Notes under the pieces: model-generated
What the model was told of the DNA's origin: nothing
Database searches by the model: none
The model's input: only the letters and a program-made list of their open reading frames with translations
Shown: in pieces, positions 6,247 through 14,245 of the stretch
How positions within the stretch are numbered: position 1 is the stretch's first letter
Layout of the letters: every line of letters begins with the position of its first letter
Source of the DNA: Oscillospiraceae bacterium
Lineage (GTDB): Bacteria; Bacillota; Clostridia; Oscillospirales; CAG-272
Length of the DNA: 42,174 nt
Direction: 5' to 3'
NCBI GenBank assembly: GCA_015065285.1
Contig: SVQP01000013.1
Coordinates: forward strand, 1-42,174
Made by a program: the position numbers and the translations under genes

Positions 6247-8544
6247 ATGAAATTCAGACCTTTATGGCTCAAATTAGCAGCCACAATCATGGTACTTGTC
6301 GTGGTTGTAGCGTTGTTGTTATGCCTGTTTTCCGAGTTGAATGCGTATAAGCTGCGCACGCTGGAGGAAGCTGCAACGGTTGCGGATTCCTATACCGAGC
6401 GCTATGCCGATGCAATCGAGGATAAGCTGGATAGCATGATGAAGCAGGTCAAGGCAATCGCCATCAAGCTGCCCGAGAATGCTGACAGCATTGCAACTGC
6501 CGCGCAGTACCTCAATGGCGAAGAGTCCAAGGTCGCGTGGATCACCGGCATCCGCTACGTGGCAAACGACGAGTTGTACTCCGGCTTTATCACCTACGAG
6601 GGCAGTGACAGCGACGTTGTCAAGCTGTACGAAACCGGTCGTGAGGGTATTATCGGCTTTGTCAACGATACCGGCTTTGTCGGCACCACCATTCAGTGCG
6701 TGGTATTCGGCGTACCGGTGGGCGATAACGCAGCAGGCATCAGCTATATGCTGGTATATTGCCAGTCGCAGCTGTTCTATGATCAGCTGGAGAATATTAC
6801 CGAAACCACTGCAGCCGAGCAGGCAGAAATTCTGTATTTCTGCAGCAACAGCCATATCTACCGTCCGCTTGGACAGGGAGAGGCTTTCCTTGAGAGTCCG
6901 CGCAACAACGCGTTTGATATGATGCTGGACGTGGGCGTTCCCGCAACTACCATTGATAGCATTAAAAGCAGCTATACCAACCGTGAAAATACCAGTGGCA
7001 GCTTTGATATCGCAGGTGACGATCACGCATACTCGCTGCATTTCATTGAGGGCACCAACAGCTCTTTGGCGCTCATGGGCTTCTACCGTTCCGAAAACGT
7101 CATCTTCCAGGAAGCACTGTTTGCGGATATGATCTTTGCACTGGCAATTGCGCTGACCATTGTAGTCATTGCGGCAATCGCATTTGCAGTGTATTGCTAT
7201 CTGCATAAGGGCGAGCGCGAGGCCATCCGCCAGCTGGACCCCGTTGCAAAGTGCAATGCATACGATTATTACGCAGCGCTCTCTCAGCGCACCGTACATA
7301 GCAGCAAGTATCCGCACTACGCGGTCATTTCACTCAAGGTGCACTACTATAACTACTATTTCGAGCAGTATGGCGAGGAATTCTGCAAGGAAACCGTGCA
7401 GTTCGTTGCCAAATCGATTGACAGATGCCTGCAGAACGACGAGATCATGGGCTACCGCGGTGAGGGCGAATTCGCCATTACCATGCACTATGCCGATGAT
7501 AACGAGCTGATCGGCAGAATCAAGCTGCTGCACGCCATTCTGATCAGCTGCCCGCCCGTAGTGGAAAAGGGCGACAAGCTCAGAACCGCATGCGGTATTT
7601 ACCCCGTATCCAGACATGATAACTCCTTGGTTGAGAGCATGGTGGAAAAAGCCGCTATTGCAATCGCTTCCAAGAACTTTGATATCAACGCAGTTTACAG
7701 CTTCTATACCGATGAGACCAGCGTTATCGTACAGCGCGAGACCGAAATGGAGCGTAAGATGCGCCAGGCGCTCAAGGACGGAAGCTTCCGAATCTTCTAC
7801 CAGCCCAAGTACAGTGTGGAGAAGAAGGGCGTTGACGGTGCCGAGGCACTGATCCGTTGGTATGATGCCGAGACCGGTCATTACTACTATCCCGCAGATT
7901 TCTTGCGTCTGTTTGAAGAGAACGGATTCGTTGTGGAAATGGATAAGTTCGTGCTCAGACAGGTGGCAACGTTGCTCAGTGACCTGACCGCACGCCGCCA
8001 GAAGGTGGTACCCATCTCGGTTAACATCTCGCGTGTTACCGCGGCTCAAAAGGATTTCGTGGATTTCTGTATGAAGCTGCGTCAGGAATTCCAGATCCCC
8101 AATGAGCTTTTGACCTTTGAGTTCAACGAGAGCTTTGCACACTACGATTACGACGCTCTGCGTCGCACACTCGAGGTGCTGGAGGGCCGCGGATTCGTCT
8201 GCTCCATCGACGGCTACGGCTCGGGCTATTCCTCCTACAGCATTCTCAAGGAGCTCAAGTTCACCGAGATCAAGCTGGATAAATTCTTCCTGCGTAAGTC
8301 CTCCCGTCCCGAGCGCGACAGAGAAGTGCTTGGCGACGTCATCGCACTTGCCCGTAAGCTTGGCTTGCGCGTGGTGCAGGAAGGCGTTGAAACCGAGGCG
8401 GATTTCAACTGGCTGATCGAGCAGGGCTGCGAGGTCATTCAGGGCTTCTACTATTCCAAGCCGCTTGGCTTGCAGGATTTCATTGACTTTATCAACAAGA
8501 CCGAGCTTTACGGCCTTGGCGAGATCCCCGGCAAGAAGGAATAA
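6247..8544 (+). CDS. Membrane GGDEF-EAL protein, probable c-di-GMP phosphodiesterase
   Basis: This 765-residue receptor has an N-terminal membrane segment (about 9-28), an extracytoplasmic region of about 260 residues that could be a Cache-like sensor, a second membrane segment (about 292-320), a degenerate GGDEF domain and an EAL domain. The GGDEF signature reads RGEGEF (about 403-408), so cyclase activity is unlikely. The EAL domain keeps AEALIRW, SVNIS, FNES, KLDK, EGVET and QGFYYSKPL, but the DDFG loop reads IDGYG, replacing one catalytic aspartate by glycine. It may still hydrolyse c-di-GMP weakly or only bind it. GGAGG precedes the ATG and it lies 18 bases after the second signal peptidase, closing the operon before a terminator. 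Confidence 0.88.
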   Translation: MKFRPLWLKLAATIMVLVVVVALLLCLFSELNAYKLRTLEEAATVADSYTERYADAIEDKLDSMMKQVKAIAIKLPENADSIATAAQYLNGEESKVAWITGIRYVANDELYSGFITYEGSDSDVVKLYETGREGIIGFVNDTGFVGTTIQCVVFGVPVGDNAAGISYMLVYCQSQLFYDQLENITETTAAEQAEILYFCSNSHIYRPLGQGEAFLESPRNNAFDMMLDVGVPATTIDSIKSSYTNRENTSGSFDIAGDDHAYSLHFIEGTNSSLALMGFYRSENVIFQEALFADMIFALAIALTIVVIAAIAFAVYCYLHKGEREAIRQLDPVAKCNAYDYYAALSQRTVHSSKYPHYAVISLKVHYYNYYFEQYGEEFCKETVQFVAKSIDRCLQNDEIMGYRGEGEFAITMHYADDNELIGRIKLLHAILISCPPVVEKGDKLRTACGIYPVSRHDNSLVESMVEKAAIAIASKNFDINAVYSFYTDETSVIVQRETEMERKMRQALKDGSFRIFYQPKYSVEKKGVDGAEALIRWYDAETGHYYYPADFLRLFEENGFVVEMDKFVLRQVATLLSDLTARRQKVVPISVNISRVTAAQKDFVDFCMKLRQEFQIPNELLTFEFNESFAHYDYDALRRTLEVLEGRGFVCSIDGYGSGYSSYSILKELKFTEIKLDKFFLRKSSRPERDREVLGDVIALARKLGLRVVQEGVETEADFNWLIEQGCEVIQGFYYSKPLGLQDFIDFINKTELYGLGEIPGKKE

Positions 8545-8560
8545 GTACAACTTCAAAAGT

Positions 8561-8597
8561 AAACCGATGCAACCGGCAGGCTGCATCGGTTTTTTTG
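8561..8597 (+). terminator. Terminator after the GGDEF-EAL gene
   Basis: AAACCGATGCA pairs with TGCATCGGTTT and runs into seven T residues. Confidence 0.85.
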
Positions 8598-8637
8598 CAG
8601 GTAAAATTATACAGCGTTATTTTGTAAAAAATGCGCA

Positions 8638-8666
8638 TTGCACAAGCAGGGTATTTGTGGTATAAT
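8638..8666 (+). promoter_or_regulatory. Upstream promoter of the GT2 operon
   Basis: TTGCAC (8638-8643) and TATAAT (8661-8666), spacer 17 bases. Confidence 0.6.
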
Positions 8667-8708
8667 TTTTTGTGTTTGTGATGAATTGGAAAAATTATCG
8701 AAAAACTA

Positions 8709-8737
8709 TTGACAAAGTGATAAAAGCGTGATAAAAT
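8709..8737 (+). promoter_or_regulatory. Proximal promoter of the GT2 operon
   Basis: TTGACA (8709-8714) and TAAAAT (8732-8737), spacer 17 bases, 36 bases before the start codon. Two promoters in tandem suggest dual control. Confidence 0.7.
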
Positions 8738-8773
8738 GGTTTCGAAAACCACATCTGAGCAAGGAGGCTCATT

Positions 8774-10060
8774 TTGGAAATCCTGTTATATTGTCTGTTT
8801 GCCATATTCTGCGGTGTCTCTTTGATTGGCATTATTCTGTATTTTCCCAGAATCAAATGTTATTTCTATGCGTTCGGGCATCAGGAGAAGCTGCACAATC
8901 CCAAGAAAAACCGCTTGGCGATCATTGTTCCCGCCAAGAATGAGAGCGAATCCATCACACCCTTGTTCGACTCACTGGACAGACAGACCTACGCAAAAGA
9001 GCTGTATGACGTTTACGTGGTTGTAGACAGCAAGACCGACCCTACGGTTGCCATGACCGAGCAAAGAGGGCACACCTCTGTTGTGGTGGAAGGGCAGACC
9101 AAAAAGGGCGACGCGCTGGATGGTTGCCTGAAGAGAATCCTGGCAGAGGATGCTTACAAGTACGATGCATATATTGTGATCGATGCGGATACCGTACTGG
9201 ATGACGCATATCTGGAAGAGATGAATAACGGCATGGTTAAGGATACCGAGATCGTGGTTTCCAAAAAGCGTGTCAAGAATTATTATTTTGGAGATAAGAG
9301 TACGCGCACGCTGTCCGCTTGCTGCAACGGCATCATCTGGACGCTGATGGATAATCTTGGCAACTATTATAAAACCAAGCACGGCTATCCCTGCTTTATC
9401 GTGGGCACGGGCTTTCTGATGAGAGCAGATCTTGTGCGCAAGAATGGCGGTTGGCCCTATCAGAGCACCTTGACCGAGGACGTGGAGCTGCTCATGGATA
9501 CCGTTCTTTCCGGGTATGTGACCAGCTATTACGAGCACGCCATCGTATATATGGAGGAAGCAACCAAGCTTTCCGTAACCAATACGCGCCGTCAGCGTTG
9601 GATGACCGGTGTGGTGGACAGTGACAGACTGTACATGCCCAAAATCAATGCAAAGCAAAAGAACGGTGCAAGTAAAACCGAAAGAATGAAGCGCTATCAT
9701 GCCACCAGCCTGAACATTGTATACGCTCTGGTTGGCACGGCATTGGTATATTCGGCTATCAATCTGCTGCTTGCTGCGGTGCTTGCTGTGTTGGCGCATC
9801 CGCTGTGGTGGTGGGCATTGATCGGCTGGGGCATTGGCTTGGGAGCCATTTACGTGTATTTTTTGGTTCCCACGCTGTTTGCCGTATTTTCTGACTGGAA
9901 GGTCATCAAACTGTCCTTTATGGGCAAAATACTGTTGATCTTCGCGCATCCCATTTATTATATGGGATATATTCCGGTCATGCGCCGCGCGCTGTTCTCC
10001 AAGAAGAACAGACATACGTGGGTTGCCATTGACCGTGGGAATTTCACTGAAGGCAGGTGA
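8774..10060 (+). CDS. Membrane glycosyltransferase, family 2
   Basis: This 428-residue GT-A enzyme transfers a sugar from a nucleotide donor at the inner face of the membrane. It starts at a TTG preceded by AAGGAGG at the right distance. After one N-terminal membrane segment (about 3-22) come IIVPAKNES, the metal-binding DAD (about 137-139), the acceptor-side TEDVEL and the processive-type QRW box (RRQRW, about 274-278). Two or three membrane segments follow (about 315-385). The next gene starts immediately after its stop, so it is coupled to an acyltransferase. Donor and acceptor are unknown; a glycolipid or envelope polysaccharide is likely. Confidence 0.87.
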   Translation: MEILLYCLFAIFCGVSLIGIILYFPRIKCYFYAFGHQEKLHNPKKNRLAIIVPAKNESESITPLFDSLDRQTYAKELYDVYVVVDSKTDPTVAMTEQRGHTSVVVEGQTKKGDALDGCLKRILAEDAYKYDAYIVIDADTVLDDAYLEEMNNGMVKDTEIVVSKKRVKNYYFGDKSTRTLSACCNGIIWTLMDNLGNYYKTKHGYPCFIVGTGFLMRADLVRKNGGWPYQSTLTEDVELLMDTVLSGYVTSYYEHAIVYMEEATKLSVTNTRRQRWMTGVVDSDRLYMPKINAKQKNGASKTERMKRYHATSLNIVYALVGTALVYSAINLLLAAVLAVLAHPLWWWALIGWGIGLGAIYVYFLVPTLFAVFSDWKVIKLSFMGKILLIFAHPIYYMGYIPVMRRALFSKKNRHTWVAIDRGNFTEGR

Positions 10061-10915
10061 GTGTCTGTGACGGACGCAGAAACCAGACAGCAGGTTCTGG
10101 CAGACATAGAAAAATATGAGCTGTCGGGTGAGTTTGATCGCCACGTAGACCCTGTTGACTACAGCATCGTGCTCCCCGTAACCAAGGATTTCCCTTATGT
10201 AAGAAAGGGATTTGACAAGATCAAAACGTATTTCAAATATCAATTTGTGGTCAAGCCGTTCCGCCGCAAGGCGTTGCGTGACGAGATCAAGCCCGAGGTG
10301 CACGGCATTGAGAATGCCAAGGGCATCAAGAGCGCGGTCATTACCTGCAACCACGTCAACAAGTTTGACTGCCTTGCATTGCAGCACGCGTTCAGCCCCA
10401 TCAAGGATAAGATCTATACGGTTGCCGCCCCGTTCAACAACATGAAGGGTGCATTTGGTGACGGTATGAGAGCGGGAGGAATGCTGCCGCTGTCGGATGA
10501 CCCTTCGGTTATGCGCTATTTTATCAAGGCTGTGGACTGGTATTTGCAGCATGACAATTTCGTTGTGATTTACCCCGAGCAGGCAATGTGGTGGAACTAC
10601 AAAAAGCCCCGCGTGTACAAGGACGGAGCTTACACCTTTGCCGTAAAAAATAACGTTCCCATTATTCCGACATTTATTACCTACCGCCCAAGCGGTATAG
10701 TAAATGAGCAGGGGATTGAGCAGATGTATCTGACTGTGCATGTGATGCAGCCGATCTATCCCGATCCGAACCTGCGCCGTCACGAAAACGTGGCGAATAT
10801 GAAAAAGCAAAACTTTGCTATGTGTAAAGCAAAGTACGAAGAGGTTTACGGTGAGCCGTTGACCTATTCGACCCTCGACCCTGAAAAGGCACCCGACAAG
10901 ATCGCACTCGGGTGA
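10061..10915 (+). CDS. Acyltransferase, PlsC-like (LPLAT superfamily)
   Basis: This 284-residue protein resembles 1-acyl-glycerol-3-phosphate acyltransferases. It has the catalytic NHVNKFD block (the NHx4D motif, about 105-111), a second block around DPSVM, and the YPEQAMWWNYKKPR segment typical of the third motif, followed by VPIIPTFITYR. No convincing membrane helix is seen. It starts at a GTG directly after the glycosyltransferase stop codon, so translational coupling is likely. The paired glycosyltransferase argues for an acylated glycolipid rather than bulk phospholipid synthesis, but that is inference. Confidence 0.82.
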   Translation: MSVTDAETRQQVLADIEKYELSGEFDRHVDPVDYSIVLPVTKDFPYVRKGFDKIKTYFKYQFVVKPFRRKALRDEIKPEVHGIENAKGIKSAVITCNHVNKFDCLALQHAFSPIKDKIYTVAAPFNNMKGAFGDGMRAGGMLPLSDDPSVMRYFIKAVDWYLQHDNFVVIYPEQAMWWNYKKPRVYKDGAYTFAVKNNVPIIPTFITYRPSGIVNEQGIEQMYLTVHVMQPIYPDPNLRRHENVANMKKQNFAMCKAKYEEVYGEPLTYSTLDPEKAPDKIALG

Positions 10916-10925
10916 CGCTGCCTTT

Positions 10926-11567
10926 ATGTTCCGTTACTATATCATCGCGATCATCGTGGGCAATATTCTGATAGGCTTGATCAATGGCTTGATCGGTCTG
11001 CCGGGGTATTCCACACCCGTGGCAATGCTCGTGTGCTTGGGCGTGTCCGTTCTCTTTACCGTGCTGGAATTTGGCTTGGATGCCTTGATTGCTTGGCTGA
11101 CAAGACTCTTGCCCGAGAAGGCTGTGGATCCTTTTCGCAAGATTTACCGCGTGGCAAAATGGGAGAAGAAGGTTTATAAAAAGTTGGGAATTGTCAAATG
11201 GAAGGACAAAATTCCCGAAGCCGGCGGTCTTTTGGCAAGCTTCCAAAAGAAAAAAGTGCTGGATTTTCATGACAACGAGTATATCATGACCTTTATGCGC
11301 GAGTCGGTTTATGCCGAGGTCATGCACGTGATCTCCGCGATTGCCGGACTTGCCGTTCCTGCGCTGTGTGCTGTGCGTCTGCTGTGGCCGGACGTCATCC
11401 CACAGGTGCATTGGTGCGTGCGTATTGCGTTGCCCGTGGCACTGGTCAATTTTGTGCTGCAGGTGCTGCCCGTTCTGGTGCAGAGATACGTGCGTCCACA
11501 GCTCATGTCGGTGTATTTGCGCAACCAAAAAAGAGCGCAAAGGCAGGCAGAGGCTCAAACTGAATAA
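10926..11567 (+). CDS. Small membrane protein, possibly CrtO-like acyltransferase
   Basis: This 213-residue protein has membrane segments near residues 4-24, 30-52, 137-158 and 165-188. The central cytoplasmic part contains YKKLGIVKWKDKIPEAGG, which resembles the conserved segment of the CrtO family (glycosyl-4,4'-diaponeurosporenoate acyltransferase). The match is from memory of the motif and is tentative. It starts 11 bases after the PlsC-like gene and ends the GT2 operon before a terminator. No carotenoid genes are present, so an acyl transfer to another glycolipid would be more likely. Confidence 0.6.
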   Translation: MFRYYIIAIIVGNILIGLINGLIGLPGYSTPVAMLVCLGVSVLFTVLEFGLDALIAWLTRLLPEKAVDPFRKIYRVAKWEKKVYKKLGIVKWKDKIPEAGGLLASFQKKKVLDFHDNEYIMTFMRESVYAEVMHVISAIAGLAVPALCAVRLLWPDVIPQVHWCVRIALPVALVNFVLQVLPVLVQRYVRPQLMSVYLRNQKRAQRQAEAQTE

Positions 11568-11570
11568 TTG

Positions 11571-11597
11571 AAGGCGGTGCATATGCACCGCCTTTTT
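11571..11597 (+). terminator. Terminator of the GT2 operon
   Basis: A perfect 24-base palindrome (AAGGCGGTGCAT and its complement) followed by TTT. Confidence 0.8.
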
Positions 11598-11612
11598 CCT
11601 GTGTTGGGGAGG

Positions 11613-11951
11613 TTACAGCATGCGATGGGTACGCAGGTACCAGCGCGCGTATTCGCCCCAGAAGTTGTTGAATACCCGATAGGAATTCTCATATGCCACG
11701 TCTCCCATGGAAACCAGATCCATCATGGCGATCAGATACCACGCGTAAAGCTTGGCGTGGGGAGCGGCAACCAAAAGCGTGGTATCCATGTCGTCCTCTG
11801 CATCGTAGGATGCAATGTCGGCAGGATAAATGCCCATGATTTCGGTCTGCACGGCTCCCTCAATTTCGTTGATCCAAACCATTTTGGTCGTGTTGCCAAA
11901 GGAGTTGGGGCGTATTTCATCCACGTAATCGATCAATTCCTTAACTGTCAT
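11613..11951 (-). CDS. Small orphan protein, phage-structural-like
   Basis: This 112-residue protein is not firmly recognised. GGAG nine bases upstream supports the start. The sequence (TVKELIDYVDEIRPNSF, then WINEIEGAVQTEIMG, then LLVAAPHAKLYAWYLIAMMDL) resembles small proteins encoded between the capsid and tail genes of clostridial phages, possibly head-tail connectors. No other phage gene is near, so it may be a prophage relic or a co-opted gene. It is transcribed convergently with the GT2 operon. Confidence 0.6.
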   Translation of the reverse strand: MTVKELIDYVDEIRPNSFGNTTKMVWINEIEGAVQTEIMGIYPADIASYDAEDDMDTTLLVAAPHAKLYAWYLIAMMDLVSMGDVAYENSYRVFNNFWGEYARWYLRTHRML

Positions 11952-12087
11952 TCACCCACTCCGTATCTATCATAAATTCGGCTCTCACCGTGGGCTTATT
12001 ATAGCATAAAGAGCGGGATTTGTCGTTCCCCATCATAAAGTGACATTCTTAGCGGACCATTACGTCGCAATAATGTCAAAGGAGTGA

Positions 12088-12116
12088 TTGTTTTTTCTTA
12101 TAATTTGTGTTATAAT
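12088..12116 (+). promoter_or_regulatory. Promoter of the first RAYT gene
   Basis: TTGTTT (12088-12093) and TATAAT (12111-12116), spacer 17 bases, 17 bases before the ATG. Confidence 0.5.
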
Positions 12117-12133
12117 TGTAATAGGTGATAGAA

Positions 12134-12688
12134 ATGGATAAAAAAATAGGCGTACCAAAAAGAAAAAAGAATCGTTTGGAGAATTATGACTACAGCTCTT
12201 GCGGGGCATATTTTTTAACAGTATGTACATCGGAAAAGCGTAATTATTTAGGAAAGATTGTAGGGGCGATCAGTGATCGCCCGCCAAAAGCAGAAGATTT
12301 AGCAAATGCGCTTGGGGATCATTATATATATGATACCCCTCAAATTGAATTGTCCGAGTATGGAAGAATTGTAGAACAAGCCATTCTCCAAATCCCATCG
12401 GCATATCCTGCTTTATCTGTAGACTGTTACACCATAATGCCCAACCATATTCATTTGTTATTGATAGTTCATTGTGACGAGTGCGGGCGATCACTGATCG
12501 CCCCTACTGTATCGCGGGTCATAAGACATATGAAGAGTTATGTTTCAAAGCAAATAGGTGTATCAATTTGGCAAAAATCGTTTCATGATCATGTGATCCG
12601 CAACCGTGAGGATTATGAAAAACATGTCAAATACATCTACGAAAATCCTATGCGCTGGTATTATGACGAGCTCTATTCTGACGAATAG
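12134..12688 (+). CDS. REP-associated tyrosine transposase (RAYT), first copy
   Basis: This 184-residue Y1-type HUH transposase belongs to the TnpA_REP family that nicks and joins single-stranded REP hairpins. It shows the N-terminal KRKKNRLENYDYSSCGAYFLT, the HxH metal-binding motif MPNHIHLL (His105, His107), and the catalytic tyrosine in NREDYEKH (Tyr161), followed by the family's YIYENPMRW end. The ATG at 12134 follows AGGTG; a GTG at 12125 is possible. Unusually, the coding sequence itself contains two REP-like palindromes (12260-12284 and 12483-12507) that are exact reverse complements and are translated as VGAISDRP and CGRSLIAPT. There are no terminal repeats or other transposon genes, as expected for a domesticated RAYT. 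Confidence 0.88.
   Translation: MDKKIGVPKRKKNRLENYDYSSCGAYFLTVCTSEKRNYLGKIVGAISDRPPKAEDLANALGDHYIYDTPQIELSEYGRIVEQAILQIPSAYPALSVDCYTIMPNHIHLLLIVHCDECGRSLIAPTVSRVIRHMKSYVSKQIGVSIWQKSFHDHVIRNREDYEKHVKYIYENPMRWYYDELYSDE
12260..12284 (+). repeat. REP-like palindrome inside first RAYT gene, left arm
   Basis: The 25 bases begin GTAGGGG, have a palindromic core CGATCAGTGATCG and end CCCGC. They are the exact reverse complement of 12483-12507. Confidence 0.85.
12483..12507 (-). repeat. REP-like palindrome inside first RAYT gene, right arm
   Basis: Exact reverse complement of 12260-12284, 198 bases away. A copy differing at one central base lies outside the gene at 41869-41893. Confidence 0.85.
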
Positions 12689-12777
12689 AGGCAAGGAGTT
12701 TACATAACGTATTGAAAAAAGCGACGCTTAACAAGTGGTGATCTGGAGAATTATGGCAATAATGGGAGGGGACCTGT

Positions 12778-12885
12778 GTGGTGGTATCCGAGGGAAAAAT
12801 GTATAGTTCTGATCATTGCCCGTGTGAAGAAGACTTGAAAAACATGAAGATTAAATTGGAAAAAGAATTAAATAAACTATTATGA
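12778..12885 (+). CDS. Possible 35-residue small protein
   Basis: An open frame starts at GTG (12778 or 12781) after GGGAGGGG and continues through an ATG at 12799. It encodes a short peptide with CPC (DHCPCEED) followed by a Lys/Leu/Glu amphipathic helix. No homologue is recognised. Apart from this and two hairpins, the gap 12689-12996 shows no gene. Confidence 0.2.
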   Translation: MVVSEGKMYSSDHCPCEEDLKNMKIKLEKELNKLL

Positions 12886-12903
12886 TATGAAATCTATAAC
12901 ACA

Positions 12904-12941
12904 AAAAAGCAGCCCCGAGAGACTTGAAAATCTGTCGGGGT
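12904..12941 (-). terminator. Terminator of the luxS-mtnN-glycosidase operon
   Basis: On the minus strand CCCCGACAGA pairs with TCTCTCGGGG and is followed by GCTGCTTTTTT. A second hairpin with a perfect 10-bp stem (12964-12990) lies between it and the stop codon. Confidence 0.75.
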
Positions 12942-12996
12942 GATAATTTATTTATCGATAAATATGGGAGAGCGGTATTGGCTCTCCCATCTGTTT

Positions 12997-14232
12997 TTAT
13001 TCTGCCCTCAAAAGCTCACCGTCGCCTGCGTGCAGGTGGACGGTGTAGGCGCCGTCGGGGGTGCGGGACATCTCGTCCCACGTGCCGCGCGACTTGCTGA
13101 ATTTGTAAAGGGCTTTTTCAGTTTCGATTTTAGCAAAGGCTTCGCTGTGGAAATCCTTATTGGCAAGCATGAGGTAGCCACCCTCGAAAAAGCCTGCGAC
13201 AAATCTGCCGCCCGTGATCTTCTCAATGCCACCGAAAGGCGAGAACAGTACGGGCAGAGAGTCGCGCTCTTCTCCCGTGTGGAAAACGGCAAGGCTTTGC
13301 GCTGTGCCAATCTCACCCATCAGCGCTTGAATCTCGCTGTTGATCTGCTTGACGATGGGATACTTCTCACCGCGCGTGCCGTCGGATTCGATGATGCCGT
13401 GGTGATACGACCAAGGCTCGTCGTGCCCCACGCCCGGGGTCCAATAGGTAAAGTAGCTGATCTGTGAGGAGCCGTATGCAAGGGCGGTGAATACCTCCCA
13501 GCGCAGCTCTGCCTCGCAAAGATAACGGTATCCCCAGTGCTCCACCAGCAAGATGATGATCATCCAGGGAATCCCCGCACCTTTTGCATGTGCACGGATC
13601 TGCTCAAGGTTGTCGTAATAGTCGGGTCTGTTGTGCTCGGCATACACCTTGTCATGGGTGTTGTTGCGCGCGCGGCATTCTTGGGAAACGCGTGCCTCGC
13701 GCAAGCCGCCTGCATAAAGCTCTTGCGCTGTGGTTTCGGTTTTGCAAAGGCAATAGTGGTCGTAAGACAGCAGCGAGGGCTTGACCATTTCAAGATACTG
13801 CGCAATATGCGCGTCGCTGTTGGCTTTTCCACCGGGAACGGCTACGTTGGGCAACAAATTGACGTAAAAATCCGCATCCGGATGATGCGTGTGGAAATAA
13901 TTTGCAATGCGTGCAAGCATGGGAAAATGTGCCTCTACCGGCTCGTCCTTGATAAAAAAGCGGTCGAGCGCGGGGTAGTCCTTGTAGTCGGCAATCATAT
14001 CGTCAAGCGCTGCCTGCCAGCCCTCGGCTCCCGCAATGGCAGTCGCCATGCGGTCATCCCAGACGTAGGCGCGCAAGCCCAGCTGCTCGCACCATAAAAG
14101 CACCTGCTTGTTGGTCTTTGTGTCATAGCGGCATTCAATCACCGTAAAGCCGGCCTCTGCAGCCTCGGCTACGCGCTCGTAGCTTACGTACTCGGGGCGA
14201 ATGCCGTACCAGAAGTTAATGGGATATGACAT
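12997..14232 (-). CDS. TIM-barrel glycoside-hydrolase-like protein
   Basis: This 411-residue protein has the look of a (beta/alpha)8 glycosidase: an opening PINFWYGIRPEYVSYERVAEAAEAGFTVIE, a DEP motif after the third or fourth strand (FFIKDEPVEA, about 93-102), a YDHY strand end (about 155) and a late SYFTYWTPG strand. It lacks a signal peptide, so it would act in the cytoplasm. No established family name is recognised. The start follows AGGAG (14239-14243 complement) and it lies 13 bases after mtnN, so it is co-transcribed with luxS and mtnN although no functional link is obvious. It might act on a sugar or nucleoside derivative; that is speculation. Confidence 0.68.
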   Translation of the reverse strand: MSYPINFWYGIRPEYVSYERVAEAAEAGFTVIECRYDTKTNKQVLLWCEQLGLRAYVWDDRMATAIAGAEGWQAALDDMIADYKDYPALDRFFIKDEPVEAHFPMLARIANYFHTHHPDADFYVNLLPNVAVPGGKANSDAHIAQYLEMVKPSLLSYDHYCLCKTETTAQELYAGGLREARVSQECRARNNTHDKVYAEHNRPDYYDNLEQIRAHAKGAGIPWMIIILLVEHWGYRYLCEAELRWEVFTALAYGSSQISYFTYWTPGVGHDEPWSYHHGIIESDGTRGEKYPIVKQINSEIQALMGEIGTAQSLAVFHTGEERDSLPVLFSPFGGIEKITGGRFVAGFFEGGYLMLANKDFHSEAFAKIETEKALYKFSKSRGTWDEMSRTPDGAYTVHLHAGDGELLRAE

Positions 14233-14245
14233 AGGGGAGCTCCTT

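Noticed and set aside
8972..10810. 612-codon minus-strand open frame
   Set aside because: Spans antisense across two well-supported genes and has no recognisable domain or start signal.
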